This document shows, piece after piece, positions 22,301 to 37,300 of a stretch of 64,000 nt of DNA. Each line of letters starts with the position of its first letter. The stretch's first letter is position 1. The DNA comes from Drosophila pseudoobscura (lineage: Eukaryota > Arthropoda > Insecta > Diptera > Drosophilidae), in the NCBI RefSeq assembly GCF_009870125.1, contig NC_046683.1, positions 43,291,869 to 43,355,868 on the forward strand, in the 5' to 3' direction. The notes beneath the pieces were generated by a model, which was given only the letters and a program-made list of their open reading frames with translations, was not told the DNA's origin and did no database searches. The translations under genes were made by a program, and so were the position numbers.

Positions 22301-25300
22301 TTGCCCAACGCATCGCTGCCCCAGCGCAAATACAATAACAAAAACAAATACCGATTCAGGGAAATAGCAAAAATTCTGCAAAATGCAACGCACGAGGAGC
22401 AATTTCGCAGCAGAGTCCCCCACATCACTGCACTTCCACAACAAAAATATTTGTGTGCATTGTTGAGGGCCTGGGCCTGGTCATGGTCCTGGGTATGCTG
22501 AAACAATAAATATCGTACGAGTCTGTGATGTCAGGAGAGGACCCAGACCCAGACCCAGAGCCAGACCCAGAGCCAGAGCCGTACTCGGACCCCCCTGCAC
22601 TCACCTGCACCGAATGATCCAAATTATTGATGATGCGTATCACACGGCCGGCACTGCGCTTTATCGAGCCTGATGTGGTCGATAATGTGCCCAAATCCGC
22701 TTCCATTATTGAGGGCTTCCGACTGGCGGGCTTGGAGCCCCAGCCCTGATTTCCAGGCGATGCATACCACATCCCGTTCTTCTTGCCGTAGCTGGCAGGC
22801 TATCCGAATAAAAGAAAATGAAAGAGATAGAGAGGGAGAGGGAGAGAGAGAGAGAGAAAAGTATAGCAAGTGAGAAACAAATAAATAGTAAAAGTACGTG
22901 CGAATTGCTGAATTTTTGGCAATGGGCTACTCTCCACTTCTCATCTCCCATCGGCATCGGCATCGGCATCGGCATGGGCATCGCCATTTCCAACCCCATC
23001 CACATACCATCCCAACCTCATTTTCCATACAATATGTATATTGTGCGTACGAGTATGCATATGCCACATTCAGATCGCTGCCATTGCCACCGCGGCTTTC
23101 GCGAAAAATTCCTCGCAAATCTGGAATTAATTAAATTGTTTTGCAGCACGCACCGCTCCAGCTCCGGGTCCGGCACCGGCTCCGGCACCAGCTCTGGCTT
23201 GACCATGGACGTCGACGTGAACACGTATCTGGACACGCACCCACTCACGTCACCCCAAAATGCCAAAATCAACCAAATCTCATCCACGCAAACACTCACG
23301 CACTGGCAGATTGTGATTGTGTGCTCTTCGGAACACAACGAGTACCCGAACCCGTACCCGTAGCCGTACCCGTACCCGTGTACCCCTAGCTGTGCGTGAG
23401 GCTAAGTTGGTTGTCTGTTTCTGAACTTTTTGCTCTCGCCTCTTTTTCGGCCAAAGGTATCGAAATTGCTCGACGACGCGTCGGCTCGGTCTTAGATAGG
23501 AGTTCGTGAGCGGACTGCGAAAAGATGATGGAACTCTTAAGCATCTACCATCTACCAAACGTTTTCTTGAATGGCAATCCTTTCTATGATGACTGTCTGA
23601 CTCGTGATTCACATCTGGCAATCACTTTCGCTGTCACGCTCTCATCTCTAGAGCGTTTTTTCTGCCGCCAAGTCTGCCTAAGACTGGAAAAGAAATCTGC
23701 CTGTGTAGGTGGATATTGGCATGCTCTTTTATCTCATTGAATGATTACAGTAACTGACATTGCGAGATTAGTTCGGCCACAACTTGAATAAATTATCAGC
23801 AGAACGCTCCGAGCCTCCCTTCCTCCATTCCACTCAACAGTTCGATGAGGTTAATGATACATGATACATGATACATGACACGGCTACGCACATACATATG
23901 TATGTATTTTTGCCGTAAGCTTTCCATTTGCCTAATCATCAGTAATTGCCCCAGGCATCTCTTTCGTTCGCAACCGAGAAGTCTTTGACAAATATGTATA
24001 CATCCATACAGGTATGCAAATGTGGCATTCTTGGTATATGTATGTTAGAGGAACAGGATCCTTTAAATTGAGTTGTGGACACTCTCCCACAGTCAATTTG
24101 ACAGATGCATTTGTCTTGTTTTTATTTGTTTCTCATATTTTGATATATTTTCCAGCTCCACCTCTACAGAATCCCCAGTCGATGGGGAGAGTCAGGAATA
24201 GAAGTGGGACCATAATTCAAAATAAATAAATTTCTTAATTTAATTTTAATTGTTTTTCTTCTCCCTATCGTCGTTGCCGTGCCTGTCTGTCGTTTGAGTT
24301 GCTTTCGTTTGATTTAAAAATTCGTAGGTAGAAATTTAATTTTAATTCCACATTCGGGTCGGATGGATTTTCAATTTAATTTTCCTTCTGGCTCTCCTTC
24401 TCTCGTCTTGCCGCAATTGATTCTTCACCAAAGGTGAGGGAAGCTGGGACGCTTGAGCGGGGATGAGGGTCAGAGGCAAGGGCGATACACTCGTACAATA
24501 ATTGTAAACCGAATACGGGAGCCGGAACGGAGGACGGTACAAAAACTGTAAACTGAAATTAATGTAAATTCGTTTTTAACACAATTCCTCAACCGGCCAT
24601 TTTACGTTTTCTTTGTCGGGCCGGAGCCGGTAGCCGGGAGCCGGGAGCCGGGACCCCCGTTTGACCCGAAAAACCGAATGATGTTTGGGGTCTCGGTCTG
24701 TGTCTGGGCCTACGCTCTTTGAGCGTATAGAAAGCTCTTTGCAGGAGCCCAGCATGTGCACAAGGTACAATCAAAATCAAGGCTTTTAATTGAAATTCAA
24801 CAAAATGCAAAAATTCAAATATCCTTCATGTAGTATTTGTCTGAATGTGTGTGGGTGTATACATACATACAGACATCTGTACCTGTGTGGATTTGGTTTG
24901 TGCAAAGCGTATGGATGTGTCAATGATTGTTGTTGTCGTCGGGATTCAACCTGGCACTGATACTGCGAGTGGGAGCACCAGTGGACAGACACGGAGCGGG
25001 AGCCGGGAAAAAATTCAATAAAAAAAAATGTAGTATCGCCAGAAAACAATTTTTTATGCCAACCATTAAATTGCGAATGAATATTTTCTATTGAATAAAA
25101 ACATTGGGATTTCTCCTTCAGCAGAATACTTCTACAAAACATTTGTCTGGCTTCCTCTCACTCTCTCAATATTATCTCTAATAATCCATCAAAATTAATC
25201 AAATTTTATAATTGGAATTATTAGTGGTAATGCGATTATTTCTGGAGTATTTTCGATATAATTTCTAATTATTTATAGCTTATGCAATTTTTCCTGTGAA

Positions 25301-28300
25301 ATTCTTTTAATTCCTCATGGGATACTCTCCGGGGAAGAGAGCATGTTCAACTTGTGGAGTATCGCTCTATTCTGCGTGGAACACTCATATATTTAGAAGC
25401 CTTTTGTATGCCTGGCCATCTGATTGGATATGGGAAAATGACGTTAGACGTTAAAATGTTAGGGTGTTAAGGACTTCGATGTGACACAGGCAGACTTCCC
25501 TTCATGTTTTTAATTAAAAACCGTTTCTTTTTTGGAAACGATTTGTTCATTCAGCAATTTGTTTGAAAACCTCGTGATTGACTAAATAATATTTTATTTA
25601 TTTAAGCATAAGGGATTTGCTGGATGCGGGAGAAACTTTAAGCAGCGATTGGCCTAGCCCGGCCCTTGGGGAACGACACTTCTACTTGACTCCCACTTGG
25701 GGAAGTGGCTGCTGGTCCTGCCACTTAGCAACTAGCATCAGAGTCGTAGCCGGAGCCGGAGCCGGAGTTGGGGCATGGGGCAGCTTGGCGAAAAGCTTAA
25801 ATTACGCGCTCAATTAAACTTTAAGCAAGTTGGAAGAGGGCGGGCCCCAATAAAAAAGGGGCCGGGGCGGAATCTAAGCGCAACTTCAAAGCCCTTGTCC
25901 CGTTTGACGTGCAGCCTCGCAGAAAATTCAGTGAAGCCAACGACAACGACAACGCCACGACACAACGTGACACAACCCGAAGGCGCTGACTTTGGGGTGT
26001 GGCAGCGTCTGAGCGGCGGCGGATTAAGCTGCCGCATTTTACGCATATTTAAGCCAAGGCCCAGACCCCTGTCCCCCCATAATCTTAGTGATTATTACTT
26101 TGGGGAGGCAGCAGCGGGCTGTGGGAAGCGGCCCGAAATGTGTTTTGTTCCGGCATACCCGTAGGCAAATAAAATAGTTTTCCCGATAAACTGGTAAACA
26201 AATAAATACTCCCATATATTGACATTTCTGTCTGGGTCCCCCGGTCCACTCCTGGCAGCGCGCGAGCAATGTTTATTGGAATTTACAATTTATGGACAGC
26301 TGTGCGTATACTTAATATCAAAAGGGGGAGGGTTTCACCTTTTGGGAGATTTGTTTGTCATGGATTGGTGGATGATGGGTTAAAATAAGATTGAATAAAG
26401 GGAGCAATTGGGAAGCTCCGTTGCAGGACCTAATTGTAATCAGGGACCCAAGCCTCTAGTCCAAACACGTCATAAATTCTGGCTTGCTCTGGAAGTGGCT
26501 GGATCTAAGGACTTTCCCAGGGATGGTGCGTTGGCTCGATGCCTTTCCTCCCCTTGGGTTTTCCTCCTATTCAGCAGTTTAGAGTAACTTAGTGGCTAAT
26601 GCAAATATCATACTCAATATGGGGCGCAGCATACATTTGGGCTGACGTGGCACACGCCACGTGCCGCAAACACGCACACACATGCCATACAAGGCAATAC
26701 AATATTTAAAATTGGGCATACATCAACATAGGCCAGCCAGCCAGCCAGCTAGCCAGACAGGAGGACAGCATGAGATGCAGCGGCCAGCACACGTAGACCA
26801 TTAAAAAACACTTAGAAAAACAACAAAAGTCATTTAAACTTTCAGCCAACTTTTTTACCAACCTCTCGCTTCCGCTGTCAGTGGAAAAAAAAATGAAATG
26901 TGAAATTAAGAGATGTGTGTGAGACGCGCAGGGAGGCTGGGAGCCACGAGAGATACATATGTGTGTGTGTGTGTTTGTATGTGATGTGCCGGACACGGAG
27001 CCGGTCTCTTTGTTTGCACTGACCCAAGACTTGGTGGGGGATGTGAGCATCACAAAGGGCGAACTTTCCTCGCTATCCTCGTCGATGTACATTTAAGCAA
27101 AAGTTTCTTCCTCGTTTCCCAGGGCTTACGAACGGGAGTGGGTGTGCGAGTGTTCGGGGCACTTTTAATTCAGTTGCACTTTTATCCGCCGCACGGCATC
27201 AACTTGATATAAAAAAAAAGAAGAAAAGGCAGCACAAGAGTGCAGAAATAAATGTAATTTTCTGCGCGCGTTTTCCTTCGGCCTTAAGTGAGTTAATTGA
27301 AATCATTTACATTTAATTGCACTTTAAATGAGTTAATACGTGGCTCTAGCTGGCTGTGCTAACTGCCTCGAGCCTGGAGTGCTACGGTTATCGGGAGTTT
27401 AAGCTATTCGGGCAACCGTTCACATTTCGTTTAGGTTCCGCTGGCGTTCGCAAGGCAACTGTCGACAACTCGAGTCAATGGAAATCAAGTCACTGAGGTG
27501 GTGTCCGCGTCCTGCCACGCTAAGTATTACGTTACGTTCCGCCGCGTTACGCTATCCATACGTCGCCCTGATTGACCAGGTTATGCATGCACATACATAC
27601 ATATAGGAGTACGTATGCACGTATGTATGTATCTATATGGGGCTGACGGATACATGTGTATTGGTAGTATAGGTGTACATGGCGTGTATATGAAGCATAT
27701 TCAAATTGGCAACTCAGCACCACACTCTTGAGGCTCTTTCTTCTCTTTTTTTCTCTCTGCAATACCAACTCTTCGTACTCATTCACTCACACTCTCGCAC
27801 TCGCGAGTCCTGCCTGTGTACTCATATTTCTTGTATACTCGTATTTATTTATTGTTTTGCCAAATCAGGGCCGTCAATCTCAAAAAAAAGCTTCGCGGCC
27901 ATTAGCCGCCACTTGCCTCCTCCTCCACTTAACGCCCCTCCCGCTTCCTGGGGTTGCGGTGCTTCCACCACTCGCCGTTGTAGGGCGCTGCTCGAGTGAA
28001 TCAACAAGGCGGCGTCACTTGGCGGCACTTTCGCGCCAAAAATACAAGGACACACATACAAACATGCATATGTATGCATAGTATCTGTGTTCTGGGCTCT
28101 TCTCTCATTGGGGGCATTTACGCTTTGCTTTGTTGCTTTGGCTGTTGATTTGTTTGCCTTAAGAGAAACATTCGCTCAATTTGGATCAGCTGGGACATTG
28201 AAATTGGTCTACAGGTAATGCTCTAGTTACAAACACGTTAATTTAAGTTAATCTGTGTTAAAACAACTCTATGTGAACTGCTGCTACCCTACTTCTGTTC

Positions 28301-31300
28301 AATACACTAATCGCTTTGATCCTTATTGGCAAAGCAGCATTGCTTTCTTAACCCTCATTCCGAGCAAGTTCTATATCTCTGAATTGCACAACGCGATTGT
28401 ATTGTTGACTACAACTATCACGTCGACTCGAACCTGGAGGCACATAAATGAAATATATTCCTATATGGGTGTGCGTGGCAAAAGGGCCATATAACTTTCA
28501 CTGGCGAAAGGCCCTGCACACGGCGGGGCCAGGGAGGAGGTTAAAGTGGAGCGCTCTTGGGTTTTCCCCGCTGTTTTGATGTAGCGTTTGTTGCAGCTTT
28601 CTGAGACGGCCACTTGCCACTTTCGCTCTCCGCCTTTGGCTCTCGCATTCGCATTCGTCTTCGCATTCGTACTCGTGTTTGTGTTTGTTTTTGTTCTTGT
28701 ATTGGTATTCGTTTGGTATTGGTATTGGTATTGGTGTGGCATGCCAGGCAATTTTGCTTTGGCTTTCTGTTGACTAGCGCTAAGGCAGGTGGAACGGGCC
28801 ACGGAGCACGGAGCACGGGGGCAGAGGCCTGGTCCGGTCCTGGTCCTGGTCCTGGTCGTGGTCCTAGTCTTGGTCTTGGTCTTGGTCTTGGTCTTGGTAA
28901 GTTGATGTGGTAGTTTAGCTTATTGCTTTTCACTTTGAAGTGGCTTATATGGATATTTATTACCATGTCGGTTGTATTTGAATTTCTCTGGCAACTAGCA
29001 CGCTCTCTGGCTCTCTTTGCCGGGGTCTTTTGGTGCTGGTTTTTCTTTTGGTTTGGTTTGGTTTGGTCTGGCTTGGTCTGGGGGTTGGAGTTGGTTTTTT
29101 TGCAATAGTATTTGCCTTTGATATGGCGGCCTAGGGGTAATACTTCAACGTCGTTGTTTGCCCACTACGCCTTTTTCAATTTTCCTTCACCCTCTGTCCA
29201 TTTCCCTCTGATTGTTTCGCCTGTGAATGAAAATGTATGAAATACTCGGACGTGCCATTTCTTTTCCAGCCAGTTACGAGTATTGCCTTTTGCATCACTA
29301 TAACTGAGTCTCATTTTCTGGTGCCTAGCCTCGAAATTATGGAAATAATTAGCCTGCACTGAGAGAAAGAAGATGCCACTCCACATTCGGACGAATTCGC
29401 ATGCGAATTTCCATGCCTGCCTGCGGTCGCACGGGCTCCGGCTGTCATATTTGTTTGTGGCGACGACAGCTGCACAAATGAATTGACCAAATGGGTCTGG
29501 TCTAGCATAGTCTCTGGTCGGTCCTGGTCTGGTCAGGTCTGTCCTGGTCAGGTCTGGGCTGGTCTGGCATGCTGATCTGGTCTGGGGTCGCTTATTAAAT
29601 ATTTTATGGTCTTTTGTTTTGTTTGCTTTGTCTCGCTAGGCTCTCGGCTGTCGGCTGTCTGCTGTCGGCTGTCGGCTCTCGGTGTTTGTTGGACTGACCG
29701 ACATTTAATGCGGTTGTTCAAACAAGTTCCGGCTAAATGCTGAGTGTGCTCCTCCGCAATTATGTGTTGCCTTCCTATGTGGGCAGCGGCCCACCGGTCC
29801 TACTACTCTTAAATTTCCCCGCAGGGTCCCGCAGTCCACCTTCGGCATCCGAAACATTTATCTTTGAGGAGAGAGTGCGGAGTCCGAAGCTCGGTTCAAA
29901 TTAATTTTGTTAGCTCGACCTTTTTGGCCGTTGTTGGTTGTTGTATGTTGTGCTCTCCGCCAGAGCGTGTCGAAATAAATCGCCTTAGTTCTGTTGCCTT
30001 GCTCTGACTTTAATTGAATTAAATTGATTCTGCTACACAGTCATCAATTTCTGCGCCAGGTGAGAATGAGCCGAACTGAACCGCCGCCGCACCTTCCACT
30101 CCTCGAGTTGACGTTTATAAATAGAGTTTTCTAGTCTTGACGCTGGGCTTTCTTCCCTCTCCCGTTCCCGTAAATTTGACATGACAATCAACTCAGCTCG
30201 GACACGTATTAGACGCACACACACACGCCTCGACTCGACTCGACTCGACAGGATCCGATGTTTATGTTTTTCCAATCAATTGTGTCACAAACATGGCTAT
30301 GAAAATAAATACAAGCCCCTCCCGACTGTCCCATCACACAGGCACAGGCACAGGCACACGCACACGCACACTCTTAAGCCTGGACAAATTCTGGTACTGT
30401 TGTGCTCCCATGGTTGGATACACTCACCCACCCATAGATACATTTGAAGCCGTATGCGAGTAGCTACATATATGTACATACATTTGAGGAGTGGAGTGTG
30501 TGCTCTCTGCGAATAAAACAATAACCAGAAGAGTCCGTTCAGCGTGGACAATGAACCGAAAATGAAAATGAAAATTCGCCGAAAATTGATAGATCATGGC
30601 CAGATGATAGTTGGATCCATGGCGTACAAAAGTGCAATTTTCTGTCATTGTGCGAGGGCCAGTCCACTGATTGTTTGCACAGTGGCACAAAACTGACTGA
30701 CTGCTCATACAACTTTCAAGTGGAACATCGATTGTTTCCTACACTTGTTTGACTAGTGCAGAATGGTTTGGGTTGTCTGGGAAGCCATAAAGGCTTCGGG
30801 CACAGTGGAAACCGTGGAAAACTGGATATGAAACACTCAGACACACTCACATAAAATAGCCTTTTGCACCATATCATTCATGTCCATTCTTATTGAATAA
30901 CTATTGTAGATCTAGAGGACTTTGCTTCAGCTTATTCGATCATTATATTATGCTCTTCACATATGTATTTTTATGCTCCATAGTGCACCGAAAAAGTGCA
31001 ACAAATATGCAACTGCCGCACTGGCAGCCATTTGCCGAGCGAGTTTATGGGAATTTGAAATATTTTCATAAAAGCCACACAACCGGCCAGAATAATTCAC
31101 ATTTTCGGCCATGCGTTGACATCGTTCAGAGACTCCCCCAAACTCCCCAGGCACCTCCCTGTCCCTATCCCCCCACCCCCCCAGTTCAGTTCTCTCTTTG
31201 GCCAGAACTACACTCTACCCGAGTGGCGAGTCGGTGGATGTGGAGGTGGATGCTGCCATCGCTGGGGGCCATATTTTCAATTTCTATTGTTGATGTCATG

Positions 31301-34300
31301 ACTGTGTTCCAGACTGCCGCCACCTTCGCCTCGTACCCCCTGAGAAGGCGGCGCTGTCGAGCCTCAACTTGTTAATAAAAGTTTACCGATTTTTTGGCGT
31401 TCCAAGAATGATTACTGCCACACTGCACACAATTTAAAGTTTTCCAGCTTCATACATAAATCAGCCAGCAAGGCACAATGGTCCTCCAGTTTAACCACAA
31501 ACGGAACAGAACAGACCAGAACAGAACGGGACAGGACAGCCGCGGCTCGGTGCCTAGCAAAGGAATTCGTATACGAGTATTGTCCGCGAAAGTTGCCCGC
31601 TTCGATTTCGGTGCGTGCAAAGTTGTTTACTGAGGAACTTCGACTGGACACGGGCCCCGTTGGCCGTGTTGGCCAAACGCAAAGTGGTACAAAGTGTACC
31701 ACAAAAACGGGGGTGAGGCAAGGTGCGGCGAGGGGAAGGGAAGTGCTGGTAAAATTAATAAAAGTCGTAATAATACTCGCAATTTCCTCTCAGCGCCTTG
31801 CCCTGCCCTGCCCTGCCCTGACCCACTCTGTCCCGACGCACATTTTCCTTTGCATTTGTTCCCCTCCTCTTTGCATATTTTTTGTACATTTTTTTCGCCC
31901 TGTTTTCCCCCGTTTCTGTGTGGAAATTCTTTAGCTCAAGCTTGATGCTGGCCGATCCGAAGTTTTTGATTTAAATAGTTTAGCCTGGCCTGGCGTATTA
32001 TTGCTGGCCTGGCATTTTTGCTGCTGCTGCCGCTGCTGCTGCTCTTCGGGTATGGGTGGGTACACACACAAACGTACGTATATTCATCGACTTTTTCAGT
32101 CTTTCCTCTATTTTGGCATTACTTTCTTTTTCAGATTCCGTTCTGGGGCGGGGGGAGGGGTTATTATTAGTAAGCATTATGGGCAAGGTTAGGCTATGAT
32201 GTAGCCACATTGCTCTGCCCCTCTCCCGCGCTCTCGCTCGGCGCCTCCCTCTGTTTATGCCACTTTCGTGCGGAAGTGGCCTGGCTGGGCTGACTTATCG
32301 TCGCCATTTTCAGCGACGAGTCTTCGTGCATAAATAATTTGTTGGGCATTTAATATTTGCTTTAGGTGTAAATATTTCAAGCTCACAAGTGAAGCCTGCT
32401 CGAGGAAAAGAGGTCGAGGTTTATAGCTTAATTATTCCAATGCATGAAACGGGCCTAGGCCTACATCTCAGATCTGGTTCCCATTCCTATTTCCATTCCC
32501 ATAGCCTTTGAGTCCGTTTCCTTTTCTTCATTGTTGTGCGGGCCCCATTGTTTCGCTACCCCTTTTGTGGGGTCTGGGGTCCTTTTTTATTTCTCTTTTT
32601 CCACACGCATATAACACATAATTTTTTATGATTTATAAATTTTTGTGTGTGCTTGAAGGAGGACCCCGCTCCGAGAATAATTTTAATTATTTCCTACATG
32701 TGCGTGGTTTATTAATGGCCCCGTCAGCTCAGCTCGGTTTTTACCGCCTTCCCTTTCCCCCTTTTAATGGAGGTCAACTTTAGTTGATGGCACACACACA
32801 CACACACATACATGCAGAATAAAATAAAAAAACAACAAAAAAATGCAAGAAGATTTATTGCATTTGACAAGTTTTTGTTAATGATTATGGCACGTGCTAT
32901 GGTCGAAGGTTTAGCAACCCCTTTTCGGTGGGCACTCTCTCTACCTCTCGTTAGTTTAAAGTCCCCTCGAGGACTCTTTGACTCTAGGAATCTAGGAGGA
33001 GCCAATGGCCTTTCGGAGGACGGCTCGGGCTCTGTGTGTGGCTGACATTAGGGACTTTTCATCAGCTCAGCATTCCGCATCCTTGTGCATGTGTACCGAT
33101 CCTTGGCCGCCCAAGTCACGCAGTGTCAATAAATTAATATAAATGTCACTCGGCAGACTGCAGCCCATAAATTTGTCCATCATTCGACAGCGAAGCACTT
33201 TTTCAAGGGGGTGTGTGGCTGTCAAGGAATTCTCGTACCGTTACGAAGCCAAAACTGATTTGAATTTAATTACTTGCTTGCCATCGTTTTGCCTTTTGCG
33301 CCATTCTGTCGACCGTTAAACGTTATGCAAATTGCCTCCAACTACAATACACGAAAAAATAACAGCGACAAAAATTGTTTCTTTTTTTTCCCGACCCGCT
33401 GACAAATTGTTGATGAATGTTGAATATGTATAAGTATACGTATACCCTTTCAGAAGGTATTCTAATTGTTATTAAAGCCTTGAAAGCTTGAAATCGGGAT
33501 TAAACGGGATACCAATCAATCCTTACTAGTTATCGCTTAAAATGTATAGGGTCGAGTACGAGGTCCTTAGCTGATACAGAAACGATCAATCTTCACGGGT
33601 ACTCAGGTTTTCGTTTGGTTTTTCTGTACTTTCGCGGTTCTGCTGCTCTACAAGCTTCTAATTGCATTTTCGTGCCGGGGAGCGGGAGACGTTAATGAGG
33701 GCTGCCGAATCGCATCGGAATGTTGGCCTTACTAAATCATCAGGCCAAAAGCACCGGCCAGGACTGACGTGTTATTGGGTGAGGGAGAGCCAGAGCCAGA
33801 GCTAGAGCCGTGGCCATGGACATAGATATGCAGAGGCTGTGGGGGAGATATGTACATGCGGAGAGAGGAGGTGGAGGAGAAGCCCCAGACACATGCATAT
33901 CACATATGTCTTTAGCATAGCCAGTGACATTTTCTGCTCCATTATTTTCATCATGTCTGACAGACGACATTTCAACATGCAACTAGAAACGGGACACAGC
34001 TCGCACCGCTCCCACCTCCATCCATTTCCCATTTCCCGTTTCCATCACCGAGCCTCTTCCCCTCTGCGTGCCACACCAACCAACACGTATTGTAACTGTA
34101 ACTCGAACTGCTTTCGCAATGCATCTGCAAAGTGCTGCCGACTTGGCTTGCCGCACTCCTTGCCCTGAAGCCGGGCCCTCAGCCGGCTCGTCGGGTCTGC
34201 TTTAGACACCAATATATTATGCCATTGTCGTGGTGTGCGTGAGTCTCGGTCTCTCCGCCTGTGAGTGTTGCCAGTTCCCTGTTGCACGGACGTACACATG

Positions 34301-37300
34301 TACAAGTGCTATCTGTGGCATGGCCCACGCACAGTCCTTGTAGGTACACACTGCCGCCAACTCCCAACATCCTCGGACAGAGCTCCTCATTCTTTGCTCT
34401 CACTCTCACTCTCGCTCGCACTCTATCTTTCTCTCCCTCTGTGTCAGCATTTTGCATTGCAAATATTTATACCCTACTTAGGTTGAGTTTTATATGTGTG
34501 CCCATGAAGTTTGCTTGCCTTGTCCGATTTCGGAATGGAGAACTGACTGGACTGGACTGGTGCAGTCTTCAGTCTAGTTTGGCCACAGTGAAATGGGAGT
34601 AAGATGAACAGGAAAGTTGAAATCTTAGGCAAGTCACAAATCAAGCGTTTGACCCTTTTTAAAGTTGACAATATTGGAGCTCATATTTCCATTTGAAACT
34701 CTGAAAAACATAATCAATCAATCTGGTTCAAGCCCAACTCCTTCCAGCAGAACACTGCTCCCAGCTCAGCTAACTAAATGTTCTTTGAGCACTTTCTGTC
34801 TACTGTATCTAAGGCTCTACCAGCTAGCAATCTTCACTGTCCAAAGAGTGTTTGTCCTTGCGTAGTTTTTTGGGTTTCCGGTTTCTCTGGGTCTGGTTTC
34901 TGGTTTTCTTTGCTCCACTTTTGCACCGCTGCATGCAATGCAATTAATTTGGTGCATTTGCATGCCATCGAAAATAATATACAAAGATGGAATATTGTAA
35001 ATGCCATCTACACATATTTTGCATGCAAATTTGACACTTTTTGCCTCATTATTTGACGCCATAATAATAATTTTGCTGTGCCGGGCGGGCAGAATGCCAA
35101 CATATTTCACTCGCCAGCACATGGATACATATTTACTGTGTGACTGTGCGGCTGTGTGTGAGAGTTAATAAGGAAATATCCTTTTACACATGTGACCCTA
35201 ATAATTTCTCCGAGTTCTTAGAGTCTGGGGGCGGCAGGGAGGTGCGGAAGGACGCGCCTGCATTACTAATAATAATGCCATTGTATGCATGCGTACATAT
35301 ATGTATGTGTTAGAGTGTGTATTAGTGTGGCGTATGGGTAGGGGTATGGGTATGGGGTATGGGTGTGTGTGTGTGCTGGTGGGGGTATTTTGTGCTGTGT
35401 TGTGATTTATTGCATTCGTGTGCCAGATTTTACAAATGTAATGCGCCACACTATAGCCCCCCAGAAGCCTCTCTCCTCCCCTATCCTCTCCTCCCCTCTC
35501 CTTTGCCCCTCATGCATATGCAAAGTTTCGAATATTTTGCCTTGCGCCCCCCGGAATGTGTCACTGTGTGAGTGCGGGTATCTGTGTGGGTTCGCAGAGG
35601 AGTTCTGTTCTCGCATAAATATTCCGCACAGAGTCATATTTCTTTCTTTCGTTTTGTATGCGCTCTACTCTCAAAGTGGCGTGGACATACGTGTCGGAAT
35701 TATTTGACTTCCGTTTTCCGGCTTACCTCCCCCAGCTCAGATTCGAGTTCGAGGCTCATACTCTGGTCCTGGCTTTTGAGCATAAGATGAATATGAAATT
35801 TTTATTAGCTGGAAAAACTTGTAAATGCAAATTTGTTAACCAAACCATCCGAATGGCTTTTTCTTGCTCAGGTTGTGGATGTGGCTGTCGCCCCAGCTCC
35901 TGTTGCACACCTGATTCCTGACGTAAGCGGAACTTGTCAATTCGTTGAGCATAAAAATCAAGATTTCTTGAATTCATTTATTCAATTTTTGGGCCATCTT
36001 GAAATTAAAATCATGTCAGTCAATTGCAATTGCACACTCACTCGCAGCCAAAAACTGGACTCGCCTTTCTTTCCGGTCAAAGATTACGTATACGCACAAG
36101 CACACACACACACACGCGTACGCATAGAACAATCAAAAATGGAAAAGGAAACTATCTGTAGCAGTGCGCATAACTATGCATAATTGTTGTAAAATGTCGG
36201 AGCCCGAAAATCTGATAAATTATAACTGAAAAGTTTTTTGAGTACGCCAGCAAAATTTTAAGCAATTCCCAGCCAGGCAAGGCCAGGCCAGGCCAGGCAA
36301 CAAAAGCAAAAGCAAACGCATGGCATGGCACCGTCACCAACCCACCAGCCCATTGCCATTGCCATTGCCGAGCCCGTTACTGAATCCCAGTCACAGCCAA
36401 AGTTGAAACATATTCAATTTATGACTTCAGATGAAAATTCCCCCAGCATTTAAATCACTTATGCACTTAATCAGTGCACTTAAAATTCAAGAGAAGTACC
36501 ACAGCAGAGACACTCTGACAGAGGAAATTCGCAATCATCTTCGCATACACTGTCGAACACAACTGTGTGCAGAGACACTAGACGAACTAAGCTTTCATTC
36601 ACTTGCTGAATTCCACTAATACCATATAATTCTAAGCTAAGTCAAATCATAGCCCCAAAAATGTTATCAAATGTACCTAACTGTTGAGATCGCATGGGAA
36701 AGAGCAGGCCACTCTTCATTCCGGCTATAATAATAATTATGATTCGATTATAGCATAATACGAGTAGTAATAAAAAATATATATATAATATAATAATTTG
36801 ATATGTTTACTAAATATACTCGTATGGAAAAATCGAACAAGATTCTGCCACTAACTCTTACTTCTCTGAGATCTGCGCATCCGTGGAGACGGGCTGGCTG
36901 TTATGACTATTACGACTTGGTTTTAAATGCTTATATGGCCTGTTCCGCCATGCCAAAAGTCCACCATGCCAAAAAACATTTAAAGGCATTTTGAGCCGAT
37001 TTCCATATGCTTTGTCCAGATATTGTTTTTATATTTATTTATTTATTTCATAAGCTTGGATGTGAATACCTATTAGACTTTTTCGTTATTTTAAAATATT
37101 TTTAGTCACTTTTTCCAGTATTATTATCTCCTTTAAAAAAGTTTCTCCTCAAAGAATTTACAAAAATTTTGACTATTTAAAAAATATCACGGAAAACGGG
37201 CCTGATCTCGACGAGCGGTATATTTTTCAGCTTTTATTGGACTTATACAACAAAAAACTGGAAAGGTTTTTAAAAACCCAAAAAATGTCTTCTTTTTTTG

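Noticed and set aside
22818..23389. Frames of up to 181 codons with Glu-Arg and His-Arg runs
   Set aside because: They are translations of GA-rich, CATCGG and CGTACC arrays next to the 22.7-kb exon.
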